DNA of 19,401 nucleotides from positions 1-19,401 of the forward strand of contig JBEVDW010000164.1 in the NCBI GenBank assembly GCA_040513115.1, in the 5' to 3' direction. Numbering within the stretch: position 1 is the first letter of the stretch; each line of letters starts with the position of its first letter. This document shows, piece after piece, positions 8,310 through 15,831 of this stretch. The stretch comes from DATELY01 sp040513115. Its GTDB lineage: Bacteria > Pseudomonadota > Gammaproteobacteria > Steroidobacterales > Steroidobacteraceae. A program made the position numbers and the translations under genes. The notes under the pieces were generated by a model. That model was not told the DNA's origin and did not search any database. It saw only the letters and a list, made by a program, of their open reading frames with translations.

Positions 8310-8789
8310 ATGGCACGAGCACAAGCGACGACCAATCACGACAGGATCCGTTCTTGGGCGGAAGCACGCGGCGGTCATCCCGCTGCCGTCAAAGCGACGC
8401 GCCGCGCAAAAAGCCCGGATGGATTGTTACGAATCGATTTCGGCCCGCAGGAAGACAGCCTGGAAGAGATCGGCTGGGAAGAGTTCTTCCAGGCCTTCGA
8501 TGGCAACGAGCTCGCGTTTCTGTATCAGGAGAGAACCGCGGACGGTCACGTCAGCCGCTTCTTCAAGTTCATCGAACGCGACACGCTGGATGAGGACACG
8601 TTGAACGCTTCCGAAGAAGACGAGAAGGATCTCGACGAAGAAGATGATGACGAGGATGAAGATGAGGATGAGAATGAGGATGAGGATGAGGACGAAGACG
8701 AAGACTGGGATGACGAGGACGATGACGAGAACGAGGATGAAGATGAAGATGACGACGAGCCGCCCAGTCGAGGGAAGAAGGGCAATTGA
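8310..8789 (+). CDS. Small conserved protein with extreme Asp/Glu tail
   Basis: 159 residues, cytoplasmic (no signal or membrane segment). Residues about 9-92 form a compact domain with RIRSWAEARGGHPAAVKAT, GLLRIDFG, LEEIGWEEFFQAFDGNELAF and FFKFIERD. I recognise this as a widespread small-protein family of unknown role, sometimes mislabelled as 1,4-alpha-glucan branching enzyme; nothing here resembles that enzyme. Residues about 102-150 are almost entirely Asp/Glu with scattered Asn and Trp133, encoded by a GAT/GAC/GAG/GAA tract, and the protein ends in the basic PPSRGKKGN. I chose ATG 8310 over an upstream in-frame start at 8196 because AGGAG lies 7 bases before it and because the sigma-54 start falls between the two. 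A stress-protein role is inferred from the promoter and the resemblance to such families. Confidence 0.85.
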   Translation: MARAQATTNHDRIRSWAEARGGHPAAVKATRRAKSPDGLLRIDFGPQEDSLEEIGWEEFFQAFDGNELAFLYQERTADGHVSRFFKFIERDTLDEDTLNASEEDEKDLDEEDDDEDEDEDENEDEDEDEDEDWDDEDDDENEDEDEDDDEPPSRGKKGN

Positions 8790-8809
8790 CACGATCGAGG
8801 GCGCGAGAC

Positions 8810-8839
8810 AGAGCGCCGCGGTTTCGTCGGCGGCGCTCT
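8810..8839. terminator. Bidirectional hairpin between convergent genes
   Basis: Perfect 10-bp GC-rich inverted repeat AGAGCGCCGC / GCGGCGCTCT with a 10-base loop that holds TTT. It sits between the convergent ends of the acidic-tail gene and the protease, and the right arm overlaps the protease stop codon (8838-8840). There is no strong T-run, so intrinsic termination is likely but not certain. Confidence 0.6.
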
Positions 8840-9788
8840 ACCGCCGAGCGCGCAGGTGCACCTCACGTCGCTTGTAGTCGATGACGAACGTCTCCAGCGA
8901 GGCGATGACATCCATGCCGATGAGCAGCGCCGGTTCCTGATTGAGCTTCCAATGCTCGAAGATGAACATGTCGCCGAACGTGATGCGCAGGTTGCGGATC
9001 TCGATGTCGCCCAGCGCGATCGGTGGCGTGGCGATGCTTTCCCCCTGCGCGATGTCGAGCGTGACGCCGATGATGTCGGCGTCCTGCACTTCACGCCGTC
9101 GCAGCAGCAGGGCCTCACGCAAGGTGTTGTTACCGATCGTGTGCTGTGCACCGGTATCGATGATCGCCTGGGTGCGCACCCCGCCCACGCGTAGTTTCAG
9201 CATGACCAATCGCCCGCGTGCCATGTCGAATGACAGGCTGGAGAATCCTTGGGGGTGTGGCTTGCCGCGGGAGAAGGCAATCTCGATGAGATCCTTGCGA
9301 AAATCGATGTAGATGCGTTTGTCACCCAGCCCCTGAGTGCCCAGCACCCCTTCGGCACCGCCGAACACATCCGGCACGATCGGCAGCTTGGCGTTCTCCA
9401 CGAGCAGATCGCCGATCTCGAGCCGATCCGCAACGACGTAGGGAACCATCAGCGCGCCAGTCGCACCAGTCAGCTTCGTCGTGTTCGCGGTCGACGTCGG
9501 CATGCCCAGGCGCTCGGCCACGGAGCCCACGATCGCCGACGTCGTCGCGCCGGTATCGAGCACCAGGCGGAAGGGTCCCTGGCCGTTGATCATGACGGGC
9601 GCCCACACGCGGCCGATGCGGTCGCGCAGCGTCGGCGCGACGTAGCGCGGTTCAGGTGCTTCAACGAGGATTTCTTCGAGGGTCGGGGTATCAACAGGCA
9701 CTTGGGAAAGGCCAACGTCGCCCGCGGTCGCCATGCAGAGTGGGAGTCCGAGCGACCAAGCCATCATCACAACGCCCGCACGCTGCAT
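8838..9788 (-). CDS. Exported retropepsin-like aspartic protease with two DTGA motifs
   Basis: 316 residues. An N-terminal hydrophobic stretch (about residues 5-21, VVMMAWSLGLPLCMATA) looks like a Sec signal peptide, so a periplasmic location is likely. Two copies of the retropepsin active-site pattern are visible: LVLDTGATTSA (Asp78) and AIIDTGAQHTIG (Asp211). The flap and C-terminal features typical of the family follow, including LLIGMDVIASLETFVIDYKRREVHL near the end in two adjoining pieces (LLIGMDVIASLETF, then VIDYKRREVHL). Viral retropepsins have one DTG per chain and must dimerise; two in one chain suggests a self-contained pseudo-dimer like pepsins. Start ATG 9788 has GGGG about 10 bases upstream; the in-frame Met8 or Met9 are alternatives. 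The substrate is unknown. It is 85 bases downstream of the phospholipase D gene and may be co-transcribed. Confidence 0.88.
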   Translation of the reverse strand: MQRAGVVMMAWSLGLPLCMATAGDVGLSQVPVDTPTLEEILVEAPEPRYVAPTLRDRIGRVWAPVMINGQGPFRLVLDTGATTSAIVGSVAERLGMPTSTANTTKLTGATGALMVPYVVADRLEIGDLLVENAKLPIVPDVFGGAEGVLGTQGLGDKRIYIDFRKDLIEIAFSRGKPHPQGFSSLSFDMARGRLVMLKLRVGGVRTQAIIDTGAQHTIGNNTLREALLLRRREVQDADIIGVTLDIAQGESIATPPIALGDIEIRNLRITFGDMFIFEHWKLNQEPALLIGMDVIASLETFVIDYKRREVHLRARR

Positions 9789-9873
9789 TGCGAGAACCCC
9801 GTGCGATCACGGCCAGAGGTTTTTACGCTCCGATCTTCTCGCCGGACATCAGGAAAAGCGAGTCAGTCGCGAC

Positions 9874-11442
9874 TCACCCGCTTCCCAGCAGCATCATCAG
9901 CCGTTGCAGCGACGCCAGCGTCGCTTCCTCATCGCTCAACACGGAATGCCCGAGCAGTGCGGCGGCGAGGGCAACGGCCAGCAACACGACCGCCGATTGC
10001 CACTTCACAACCGTGTCGCGCTGCGCGGGCGGCAAGAGCGACTGCCAGGGCTGCTCGCGATCGAAGAACGGCACGAGTACCGGGCCCAGCTTCGGCTTCG
10101 GCTCGTTCATCTGCACGGGTATGAGTTTGCGCCGGCGTTGCATGGCTGCGGGCAGCCCTGCCAAACCGTGCTGACGAACGGCGAACGGCACTTCATCGAG
10201 CGTCAGGTCCAGATGCTCGGCCAGCAAGCGATTGCGCAACGACCGCACGCGTCGGCGCTGGCCCTCATCGCGCGCTTCGAGCACGAGATTGCATTCGACA
10301 TCGAAGCCCATCGAACGACGGTTGAGGTTGGCGGAGCCCACGGTGAACAGGCGATCGTCGAATATCGCGAGCTTCGAGTGCACATTGATGCCATTGCCGC
10401 TGCTATCCAGCGCAGCGACCAGCGGCACCCGCTCGCGCGCGGGGCTGGCAGCGAGCACGTCATAGAAGTTCGTGCGTCCGTAGCCCATCGTATGCGTTTC
10501 GAAGAACGTCTTTGGTCGCGCACATCCCACCAACAAGCCTTGCAGCTGCGGCACGCGGCGACACTGATCGGCAATCGCCTGTGCGATCACGGTGCTGGTG
10601 TAGTACTGATTCTCGATGTACAGCTCGCGCTGCGTGCCGGAGATAGCGGCGAGATACAGCCGCTCGACCTCGCGCACGACCGGCTGTGGACCGCGTGGCG
10701 GCAGCGTGCGCGAGACACCGACACGGATGTTGCAGAAATCGATGCGCAGACCATCGGGCCACTGCGTGGTGCTGTCTGTGAGCGGCTTGGGGCATGAGCC
10801 CGTCGCAAGGTGCCAGCACTCGCGCAGATATTCGCCCAGGACTGCAACGATGGGGCCGGTCACGCACAGTTGCGTGTCGTGCACGGGCGTGTACGTCGTA
10901 CCCTTGTGATTGCAGCGACGCCCGTCCTGTGGATCGTGTCTGCACGTATCCCAGCGCTTGTGGGTGAGATCCATACCGCCGCAGAACGCGATGGCGTCAT
11001 CGATGAGCACCACCTTGTGATGGACACAGCCGAAGAAGGTGTGTGCGCCATCGCTGTGAAAGCGCACGCCGAGCTTCTCCAACCGTCGCTGTGTGGTGAA
11101 TTCGCGATCCTGCCAATAAATGAGGTGGTAGTCCCACCGCATGACGTGGATCTCGATGCCCGGGCGCGTGCGGATCAAGTAGCCGAGCAGCTCGCCAAGC
11201 TCGGTGGGAGCTGTACGTAGTTCACTTTCCGGTGGCCCGTAGGCGGGCAACTGAGCGCGCGTATCGAAGTCCCAGCCGGCAATGAGTATCTGCCTGCGTG
11301 CCTTGAGCAGGGTCGAACGCAGCGCGTTGAAATACTCCTCACCATCGATCAGCAAGGTAGCGCGGCGCGCAGTCGACACTTTCCAGCAAGTATCGCCTTC
11401 GCGCAGTAGAGAAGGTGCGGACTCGAATGCGGGTGACAACAT
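9874..11442 (-). CDS. Phospholipase D-family protein with C-terminal membrane anchor
   Basis: 522 residues. Two full HKD motifs (HxKxxxxD) are present: H141/K143/D148 in VHHKVVLIDDAIAFCGGMDL and H355/K357/D362 in VHSKLAIFDDRLFTVGSANL, so both halves of the catalytic site are intact. Family knowledge: such enzymes hydrolyse or transfer phosphatidyl groups; cardiolipin synthases are relatives. This protein lacks the N-terminal helix pair of cardiolipin synthases and is closer to the plant-type PLD group often fused to a VTT/DedA domain. Here only one helix follows, at about residues 483-503 (SAVVLLAVALAAALLGHSVL). Cysteines are numerous for a cytosolic enzyme. ATG 11442 has a weak ribosome-binding site; an AGGAG lies too far upstream (about 20 bases), so the start is uncertain. 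The PRC-barrel gene is 85 bases upstream on the same strand. Confidence 0.92.
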   Translation of the reverse strand: MLSPAFESAPSLLREGDTCWKVSTARRATLLIDGEEYFNALRSTLLKARRQILIAGWDFDTRAQLPAYGPPESELRTAPTELGELLGYLIRTRPGIEIHVMRWDYHLIYWQDREFTTQRRLEKLGVRFHSDGAHTFFGCVHHKVVLIDDAIAFCGGMDLTHKRWDTCRHDPQDGRRCNHKGTTYTPVHDTQLCVTGPIVAVLGEYLRECWHLATGSCPKPLTDSTTQWPDGLRIDFCNIRVGVSRTLPPRGPQPVVREVERLYLAAISGTQRELYIENQYYTSTVIAQAIADQCRRVPQLQGLLVGCARPKTFFETHTMGYGRTNFYDVLAASPARERVPLVAALDSSGNGINVHSKLAIFDDRLFTVGSANLNRRSMGFDVECNLVLEARDEGQRRRVRSLRNRLLAEHLDLTLDEVPFAVRQHGLAGLPAAMQRRRKLIPVQMNEPKPKLGPVLVPFFDREQPWQSLLPPAQRDTVVKWQSAVVLLAVALAAALLGHSVLSDEEATLASLQRLMMLLGSG

Positions 11443-11527
11443 TGCCGAAACGGAACCTTTGCTCCTGCCAGGCGCAAGGGGCTCGACGCCACTTTTCCGC
11501 GTCGCGCAATAGCGCCTTCCAGAGTTC

Positions 11528-11944
11528 TTAAGCGTGATAACGCCAGAACGGTTCCGAGCTATAGAAGGTGTCTACCTGAACTGTCCATTCGGATTTGCAC
11601 AGACCGGGCCAGTCATTTTTCTCAAAACCGGGTGCCTCCTTCAGTCGGCGTTTGTCCACGTTCAGAATCAAACAACGGTTGTCCGCATCGAGTGTCAGCG
11701 CGAGCCACGGGACGGCATACAACTTGTCGCCCAATTCCAGAAAGTCGTCGAACTCGATCACTGCATACGCAATGCGACCGCTGACCACATCGATCACGAT
11801 GTCGCGAATCTTGCCGAGACTCTCGCCGATTGCATTGATGACGGGTTCACGCATGAGCGCCGACGCTTCCATCAGCTCACCGCTCGAACCCTCCTCCTTG
11901 TGGCCCCCGATGATCCTGCCCGCCGCTCGCGGTATGTAGGTCAT
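11528..11944 (-). CDS. PRC-barrel domain protein
   Basis: 138 residues with no signal peptide. A single PRC-barrel domain spans about 27-102: ASALMREPVINAIGESLGKI, then DIVIDVVSGRIAYAVIEFDD, then DKLYAVPWLALTLD. The C-terminal tail (103-138) is short and aromatic, including FEKNDWPGL and EPFWRYHA. Family knowledge: PRC-barrels occur in photosynthetic reaction centre H subunits, RimM and many small stress-linked proteins of unknown mechanism; this one belongs to the last group. ATG 11944 is preceded by AGGAG 9 bases away. It lies between the GT4 gene and the phospholipase D gene on the same strand, with 87-base and 85-base gaps. Confidence 0.9.
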   Translation of the reverse strand: MTYIPRAAGRIIGGHKEEGSSGELMEASALMREPVINAIGESLGKIRDIVIDVVSGRIAYAVIEFDDFLELGDKLYAVPWLALTLDADNRCLILNVDKRRLKEAPGFEKNDWPGLCKSEWTVQVDTFYSSEPFWRYHA

Positions 11945-12031
11945 GAGCCTGCTCCTGGCTGGTTGGCGGATGTGCGTAACGAAGTGCGTTAAACAGAATG
12001 CACGAGAAGGTGGGAAGTTGCAGGAGGGGGT

Positions 12032-13207
12032 TCAGCTGCGGCGCTGCATGTGCCGCGCTTGCGTACGCGAATCGCCGATCAACGGTCGACGCGAGAGCAA
12101 CGATGCATAGACCTCCTCATAGCCCTGCGCCATGGCGCTGCGTGAATACCTGCATGCGCGCGCCTGAGCCCGAGTGGCGTAGGTGAGTAACTGATGAGGA
12201 TCGCCGATGAGACTCGTCAGCACCCGCGCGAGCTCCTCTGCGTCGCGCGGCGGGACGTACCACGCGGCGTCACCCCACACTTCACGCAGGCTAGGGATGT
12301 CGCCGAGCACGAGCGCGCAGCCTTGAATGGCAGCTTCCAGCACGGAAAGCCCGAAAGGCTCGTACAACGCGGGCGATGCGAAGATCGATGCACGAGTGAG
12401 CCATTGCTGCATCTCGGTCATCGATAGCGGTCCGAGTGCGCGTGCCTGCATCAGCTCCACTTCCTGGCCATGAGGCGCAATCAGTTCGCCGGCCACGTAG
12501 ACAGGCCATGCCAGGCCCCGCGCGGCGCGATCGAGCGCTCGAATATTCTTGGCCTCGTCCCACAAACGAGCCGCCGCGAAGATCAACGGTGCGCGCCGTC
12601 CATCGACGCGCAGCGGTGTGACGTCCATACCGTCGTGAATCACAGTTCCCTGGAATGGATTCGTGTCGCTTCGCGCTTCCGAATGGGCATCAACATAGGT
12701 ATGCAACGACTGCAGCATCGCCTCTGTCGGTGCGACCACCGCGTCGGCAGACGACAAGCCCTGCGCTAAGGCTGCGCGATAGCGATGCCATTCGGGCGGC
12801 AGATCGGTGCCGTGCACCGCCTGCCACCACGACCACAAGGACGAATGCGCCACCACCACGACAGGCATCGCCCAGGGCAACGCTGCATGCACGTAGGAAT
12901 TGAGATGCACGAGATCGGGCTGATGCACTTCAGCCAGATCGAGCAACCACTCTCCTGCGAGCTCGATGTCATCCCAAGGATCCGGCATCCATTCCAGGCG
13001 GAAATCGGAGCATTCCAACTGCACATGCGGCATGCGCTCCACCGCCTGGCGCTGCGAGCGCGTCGGTTCAGGACCCATTGTCGCGAGGACGATCTCGACA
13101 TCTCTCGCGGCGAGCCCCGCACAGAGCTCGAGTGCATACGTCCATACGCCGCCGACAGCATCGGCCGTCATGAGAAGTTTGCGGGGTTGGGGCACGGCGT
13201 CAGTCAT
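12032..13207 (-). CDS. GT4-family glycosyltransferase
   Basis: GT-B fold retaining glycosyltransferase, 391 residues from the chosen start. Seen: N-terminal KLLMTADAVGGVWTYALEL, the acceptor-side motif DLVHLNSYVHAALPW, VVVVAHSSLWSWWQAVHG, a linker with VVAPTEAM and VIHDGMDV, the donor-domain segments FAAARLWDEAKNI and VYVAGEL, and the GT4 E-x7-E signature SPALYEPFGLSVLEAAIQGC. The AVGGVWTYALEL/SWWQAVHG form matches a subgroup I associate with stress and polysaccharide clusters; donor and acceptor are unknown. The frame is open upstream to 13369. ATG 13312 has AGGAG 11 bases before it, but the added residues are Arg/His/Pro-rich and unlike the family, so I place the start at 13207 (MTDAVPQPRK). 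The start is uncertain. The gene is divergent from the GT9-like gene. Confidence 0.9.
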   Translation of the reverse strand: MTDAVPQPRKLLMTADAVGGVWTYALELCAGLAARDVEIVLATMGPEPTRSQRQAVERMPHVQLECSDFRLEWMPDPWDDIELAGEWLLDLAEVHQPDLVHLNSYVHAALPWAMPVVVVAHSSLWSWWQAVHGTDLPPEWHRYRAALAQGLSSADAVVAPTEAMLQSLHTYVDAHSEARSDTNPFQGTVIHDGMDVTPLRVDGRRAPLIFAAARLWDEAKNIRALDRAARGLAWPVYVAGELIAPHGQEVELMQARALGPLSMTEMQQWLTRASIFASPALYEPFGLSVLEAAIQGCALVLGDIPSLREVWGDAAWYVPPRDAEELARVLTSLIGDPHQLLTYATRAQARACRYSRSAMAQGYEEVYASLLSRRPLIGDSRTQARHMQRRS

Positions 13208-13488
13208 GTGCAGTTTCTCGGTGACCACACGCCACGGCGCGGGGGGCCGCAGAGTCGAACGTGGTCGATGTCCTCTGGCGTGGACTTCATCCATAACGTG
13301 CATGGTGGCCATCAAGTGCCGCGCTCCTGCATGACACCGCATGCGCGGCTGCGTGCGCCGCGCAAACAATGGGACCGTCAGGGGGATCGTTAGGGCAGTT
13401 TCGGACGTTCAGTCAGATCGGATAGATGGCCCCGCGGCACTCACGCCTGGTTTGCAGGTAAGTGCCCTACAAAACGCTGGTTAATACA

Positions 13489-14463
13489 ATGCCGAACCGC
13501 ACTGACACCTGGACCGCGGCGCTGCTCCGCGGCGACTTCGATGCTGCCTGGGCTACTTGCGACGACGTGCTGGCTGATCGCCTGGCACGTAACGAAGAGT
13601 GTTCAGATTGGCCCCGCCATGAGCAATTCATCTGGCGCGGCCAGCCATTTTCGAACCGGCGCGTGTTGATTCGTTGCTATCACGACATGGCCGACACCAT
13701 CCAGTTCATCCGCTTCGCAGCGCCTCTGCGGCGAATCACGCGTGAAGTGACGGTGTGGGTACAGCCTGAGCTGTTGTCTCTGATTGCCACCGCGCCCGGC
13801 GTGGACCGCGTCTCGGCCATCCATGATGGAAAACCCGAGTTCCTGTACGACGTCGATATCGAGAGCAGGGAGTTGGCGCATGCGCTGCGCGCCACGGCGG
13901 AAAGCGTGAGCAGCTACGTCCCCTATCTCTTCCCACGCATGATTTCCCGCGTGCCCAGTGCGGGGGGCGAGCTGCTCAAAGTCGGTCTGATCTGGCGCAG
14001 TGGTCAGGGGTCGCCCGAGCGCTCCTTACCCGTTCAAGAGCTGCGGCAGTTGCAACACGTCGACGGTGTCGAGCTGTACTCGCTGGAGTATCCCGCCGAT
14101 GCCGATGAGCTGCGTGCCATGGGCGCAACCGATCTCGCATGCAAGGAAATCGAATTACTCGCGAGCCGCATGCAGCGGCTCGATCTCATCATCTCCGCCG
14201 ACACGTACACCGCCCATCTCGCCGGCGCGATGGGCTTGCCGGTGTGGACGCTGTTACCGGCCGATTGCGATTGGCGCTGGCAGCTCGAGCGCAACGATAC
14301 GCCGTGGTATCCAACCATGCGTCTGTTCCGTCAAGCACAGCTCGGAGATTGGAGCGCGGTGATGGAGGATGTGGTTGCGAGCTTGCAGGAGCACGTGTTG
14401 TTGAGTGGCAGCGGCGCGATGCGGCGTTCGGCCACGGCGGCGGGGTCGCGGATGCTGGGATGA
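13489..14463 (+). CDS. GT9-like glycosyltransferase (heptosyltransferase-type domain)
   Basis: 324 residues, cytoplasmic. The C-terminal half carries the nucleotide-sugar-binding features of the GT9/heptosyltransferase-like domain often found behind TPR repeats: KVGLIWRSGQGSPERSLPV, DLIISADTYTAHLAGAMGLP, VWTLLPADCDWRW, and NDTPWYPTMRLFRQ followed by LGDWSAVMEDVV. The N-terminal half (WRGQPFSNRRVLIRCYHDMA, DTIQFIRFA) is the matching first Rossmann half. No TPR array is present, unlike the common TPR-fused form. Start choice is uncertain: ATG 13489 has no clear ribosome-binding site, and GTG 13462 in the same frame would add nine residues. About 280 bases separate it from the divergent GT4 start; in that gap I see no convincing promoter. 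A shared glycan pathway with the GT4 gene is inferred from adjacency only. Confidence 0.85.
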   Translation: MPNRTDTWTAALLRGDFDAAWATCDDVLADRLARNEECSDWPRHEQFIWRGQPFSNRRVLIRCYHDMADTIQFIRFAAPLRRITREVTVWVQPELLSLIATAPGVDRVSAIHDGKPEFLYDVDIESRELAHALRATAESVSSYVPYLFPRMISRVPSAGGELLKVGLIWRSGQGSPERSLPVQELRQLQHVDGVELYSLEYPADADELRAMGATDLACKEIELLASRMQRLDLIISADTYTAHLAGAMGLPVWTLLPADCDWRWQLERNDTPWYPTMRLFRQAQLGDWSAVMEDVVASLQEHVLLSGSGAMRRSATAAGSRMLG

Positions 14464-14469
14464 TCGAGC

Positions 14470-14493
14470 CCCTTCCCGCTTGACAGGGAAGGG
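14470..14493. terminator. Hairpin between convergent GT9-like and Yip1 genes
   Basis: CCCTTCCC-N8-GGGAAGGG is a perfect 8-bp stem in the 39-base gap between two converging stop codons. There is no T-run on either strand, so it is a likely but weak bidirectional terminator. Confidence 0.55.
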
Positions 14494-14502
14494 AGGGAAT
14501 CG

Positions 14503-15762
14503 TCACTCGCTTTCCACGCCCGCGAGTCGCAGATCTTCCAGCTCGCTCAACTCGAGCGAGTGCACAAAGTCCTTCAACTCGTCGATCTCCTTGGCCTGGC
14601 CTTTCGCCGCCACCGCAAAGCGCTCTGCGACCACGACGGCGTATTCACCCGCGCCGCTGCGATCCCACTTCTCGTGCACCAGGCGATCGCCGTCGCGATA
14701 GCTCTTCTCGTAGCCGCTGCTGGATTGCGCTTCGCTTTCCATGCCCATCCAGCCGGCGAGTTGTGCGAGACCTTTTGCTGATCCCATGTCGATGATCTCG
14801 ACGTCGATGGCGCGGCCGCCATCGGCTTCATAGCGCGCCGTGGCTTCGGACATCTGAACGCCGAGCGCGGCATTGCGTTGCACGTTGAACGAGCTGCGCT
14901 TCCAGTCGCCGATGGTCTCCGGCAGGAAAGGCTGCAGTTGTTCGGGCGGTAACGATGCGACGTGCGCGTCGCCCCCGCTCAGTGCGGTGCCGACCAACTG
15001 CTGAAGTGCTTCACCCTGCGCGTTGCCGTCGCCGCTCTTTGCAGCCTGTTCCATCTGCTTGCTGGCAGCCTCCATGTTCTGCGCCCACTGCTGCAGCTTG
15101 CCGCCGGGACTATCTTTCTCGAACTCGATATCTGTGCTCGTGTTGGCGCTATAGCCGCCCGCACTCATGCTGCCGGCGCCCATCATGCCGACGCCACCCA
15201 GGACAATGGACACGACTATGCCGAGGGCAATACCGACAGCAATCGTGGCCGCGGTGTAGCCCGCCGTCTTCTCGGGCGGGCTGTGCATCGTATGCGGCAG
15301 ACCGACGTAGAGCAGATAGACGCTGTACACCACGCCGGCAATCACGATGAGCACACCCAGCCACGGCAGTAGTTGCCCCACATAGGCGATCCACACGGCG
15401 GTGTAGCCATAGGCCGCCGTCTTCAGCGCTTGAATGCGATTCTTCTGAGCGCCGAACGTAGGGGCGAGCGCGTCGATGATCAACGCCATGACGTAGACGA
15501 CCGCGAGCGAGAGCAGATAGGTCAGCACCATTTGCGCAAGCCCGCTGCCGATGCCGATGCGCATCGTGCCCATGAACGGCACGCCGATGCCGATCACGCT
15601 CATCTTCAGGAACGTGATGACCGCGGGAATCGCCGCGATGATCGCGATATAGCCTTTGTAAAGATCGGAAACTGTCGTGGGCTCCGCGCCGATAACGGGC
15701 CATTCGCTCTTCGGAGCCGATAACAGACGCCGTACCCGTGTGACGAGCTTGTTGATGTCCAT
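14503..15762 (-). CDS. Yip1-domain membrane protein with C-terminal extracytoplasmic domain
   Basis: 419 residues. The N-terminal part is a Yip1-type membrane domain: a cytoplasmic leader (RRLLSAPKSEWPVIGAEP, characteristic of bacterial Yip1 proteins), then about five hydrophobic segments near residues 36-65, 73-97, 115-130, 132-154 and 167-192. A Ser/Gly-rich linker (about 193-215) and a Gln/Ala-rich helical stretch (222-260) lead to a soluble domain at about 272-410. That domain contains LPETIGDWKRSSF, AIDVEIIDMGSA, GWMGMESEA and ERFAVAAKG. With five crossings and the N-terminus inside, this domain would be periplasmic (inference). I recognise its pattern from uncharacterised envelope proteins but cannot name a function. 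ATG 15762 has GGGGAA 7 bases upstream and is preferred over an in-frame ATG at 15774. It lies 69 bases downstream of the sigma-54 activator gene and is possibly in its operon. Confidence 0.87.
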   Translation of the reverse strand: MDINKLVTRVRRLLSAPKSEWPVIGAEPTTVSDLYKGYIAIIAAIPAVITFLKMSVIGIGVPFMGTMRIGIGSGLAQMVLTYLLSLAVVYVMALIIDALAPTFGAQKNRIQALKTAAYGYTAVWIAYVGQLLPWLGVLIVIAGVVYSVYLLYVGLPHTMHSPPEKTAGYTAATIAVGIALGIVVSIVLGGVGMMGAGSMSAGGYSANTSTDIEFEKDSPGGKLQQWAQNMEAASKQMEQAAKSGDGNAQGEALQQLVGTALSGGDAHVASLPPEQLQPFLPETIGDWKRSSFNVQRNAALGVQMSEATARYEADGGRAIDVEIIDMGSAKGLAQLAGWMGMESEAQSSSGYEKSYRDGDRLVHEKWDRSGAGEYAVVVAERFAVAAKGQAKEIDELKDFVHSLELSELEDLRLAGVESE

Positions 15763-15831
15763 CGCGTTCCCCAAGTTGCAGGACGCGAGGATTCTAGTCC
15801 GATGTCACGCCATGCGGGATGGCCGATGGGG

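Noticed and set aside
8427..8792. Minus-strand open frame of Ile/Val/Phe repeats resembling membrane helices
   Set aside because: It is only the antisense of the GAT/GAG tract encoding the Asp/Glu tail; hydrophobic runs are the automatic complement of acidic codons.
9860..9875. GAGTC-N6-GACTC at the end of the phospholipase D gene as a terminator
   Set aside because: The stem is only 5 bp, overlaps the stop codon and has no T-run; too weak to annotate.
13440..13465. GGGCAC...TGCA on the minus strand upstream of the GT4 gene as a sigma-54 promoter
   Set aside because: Either the spacing is one base short or the -12 box is wrong; no alignment gives both boxes.
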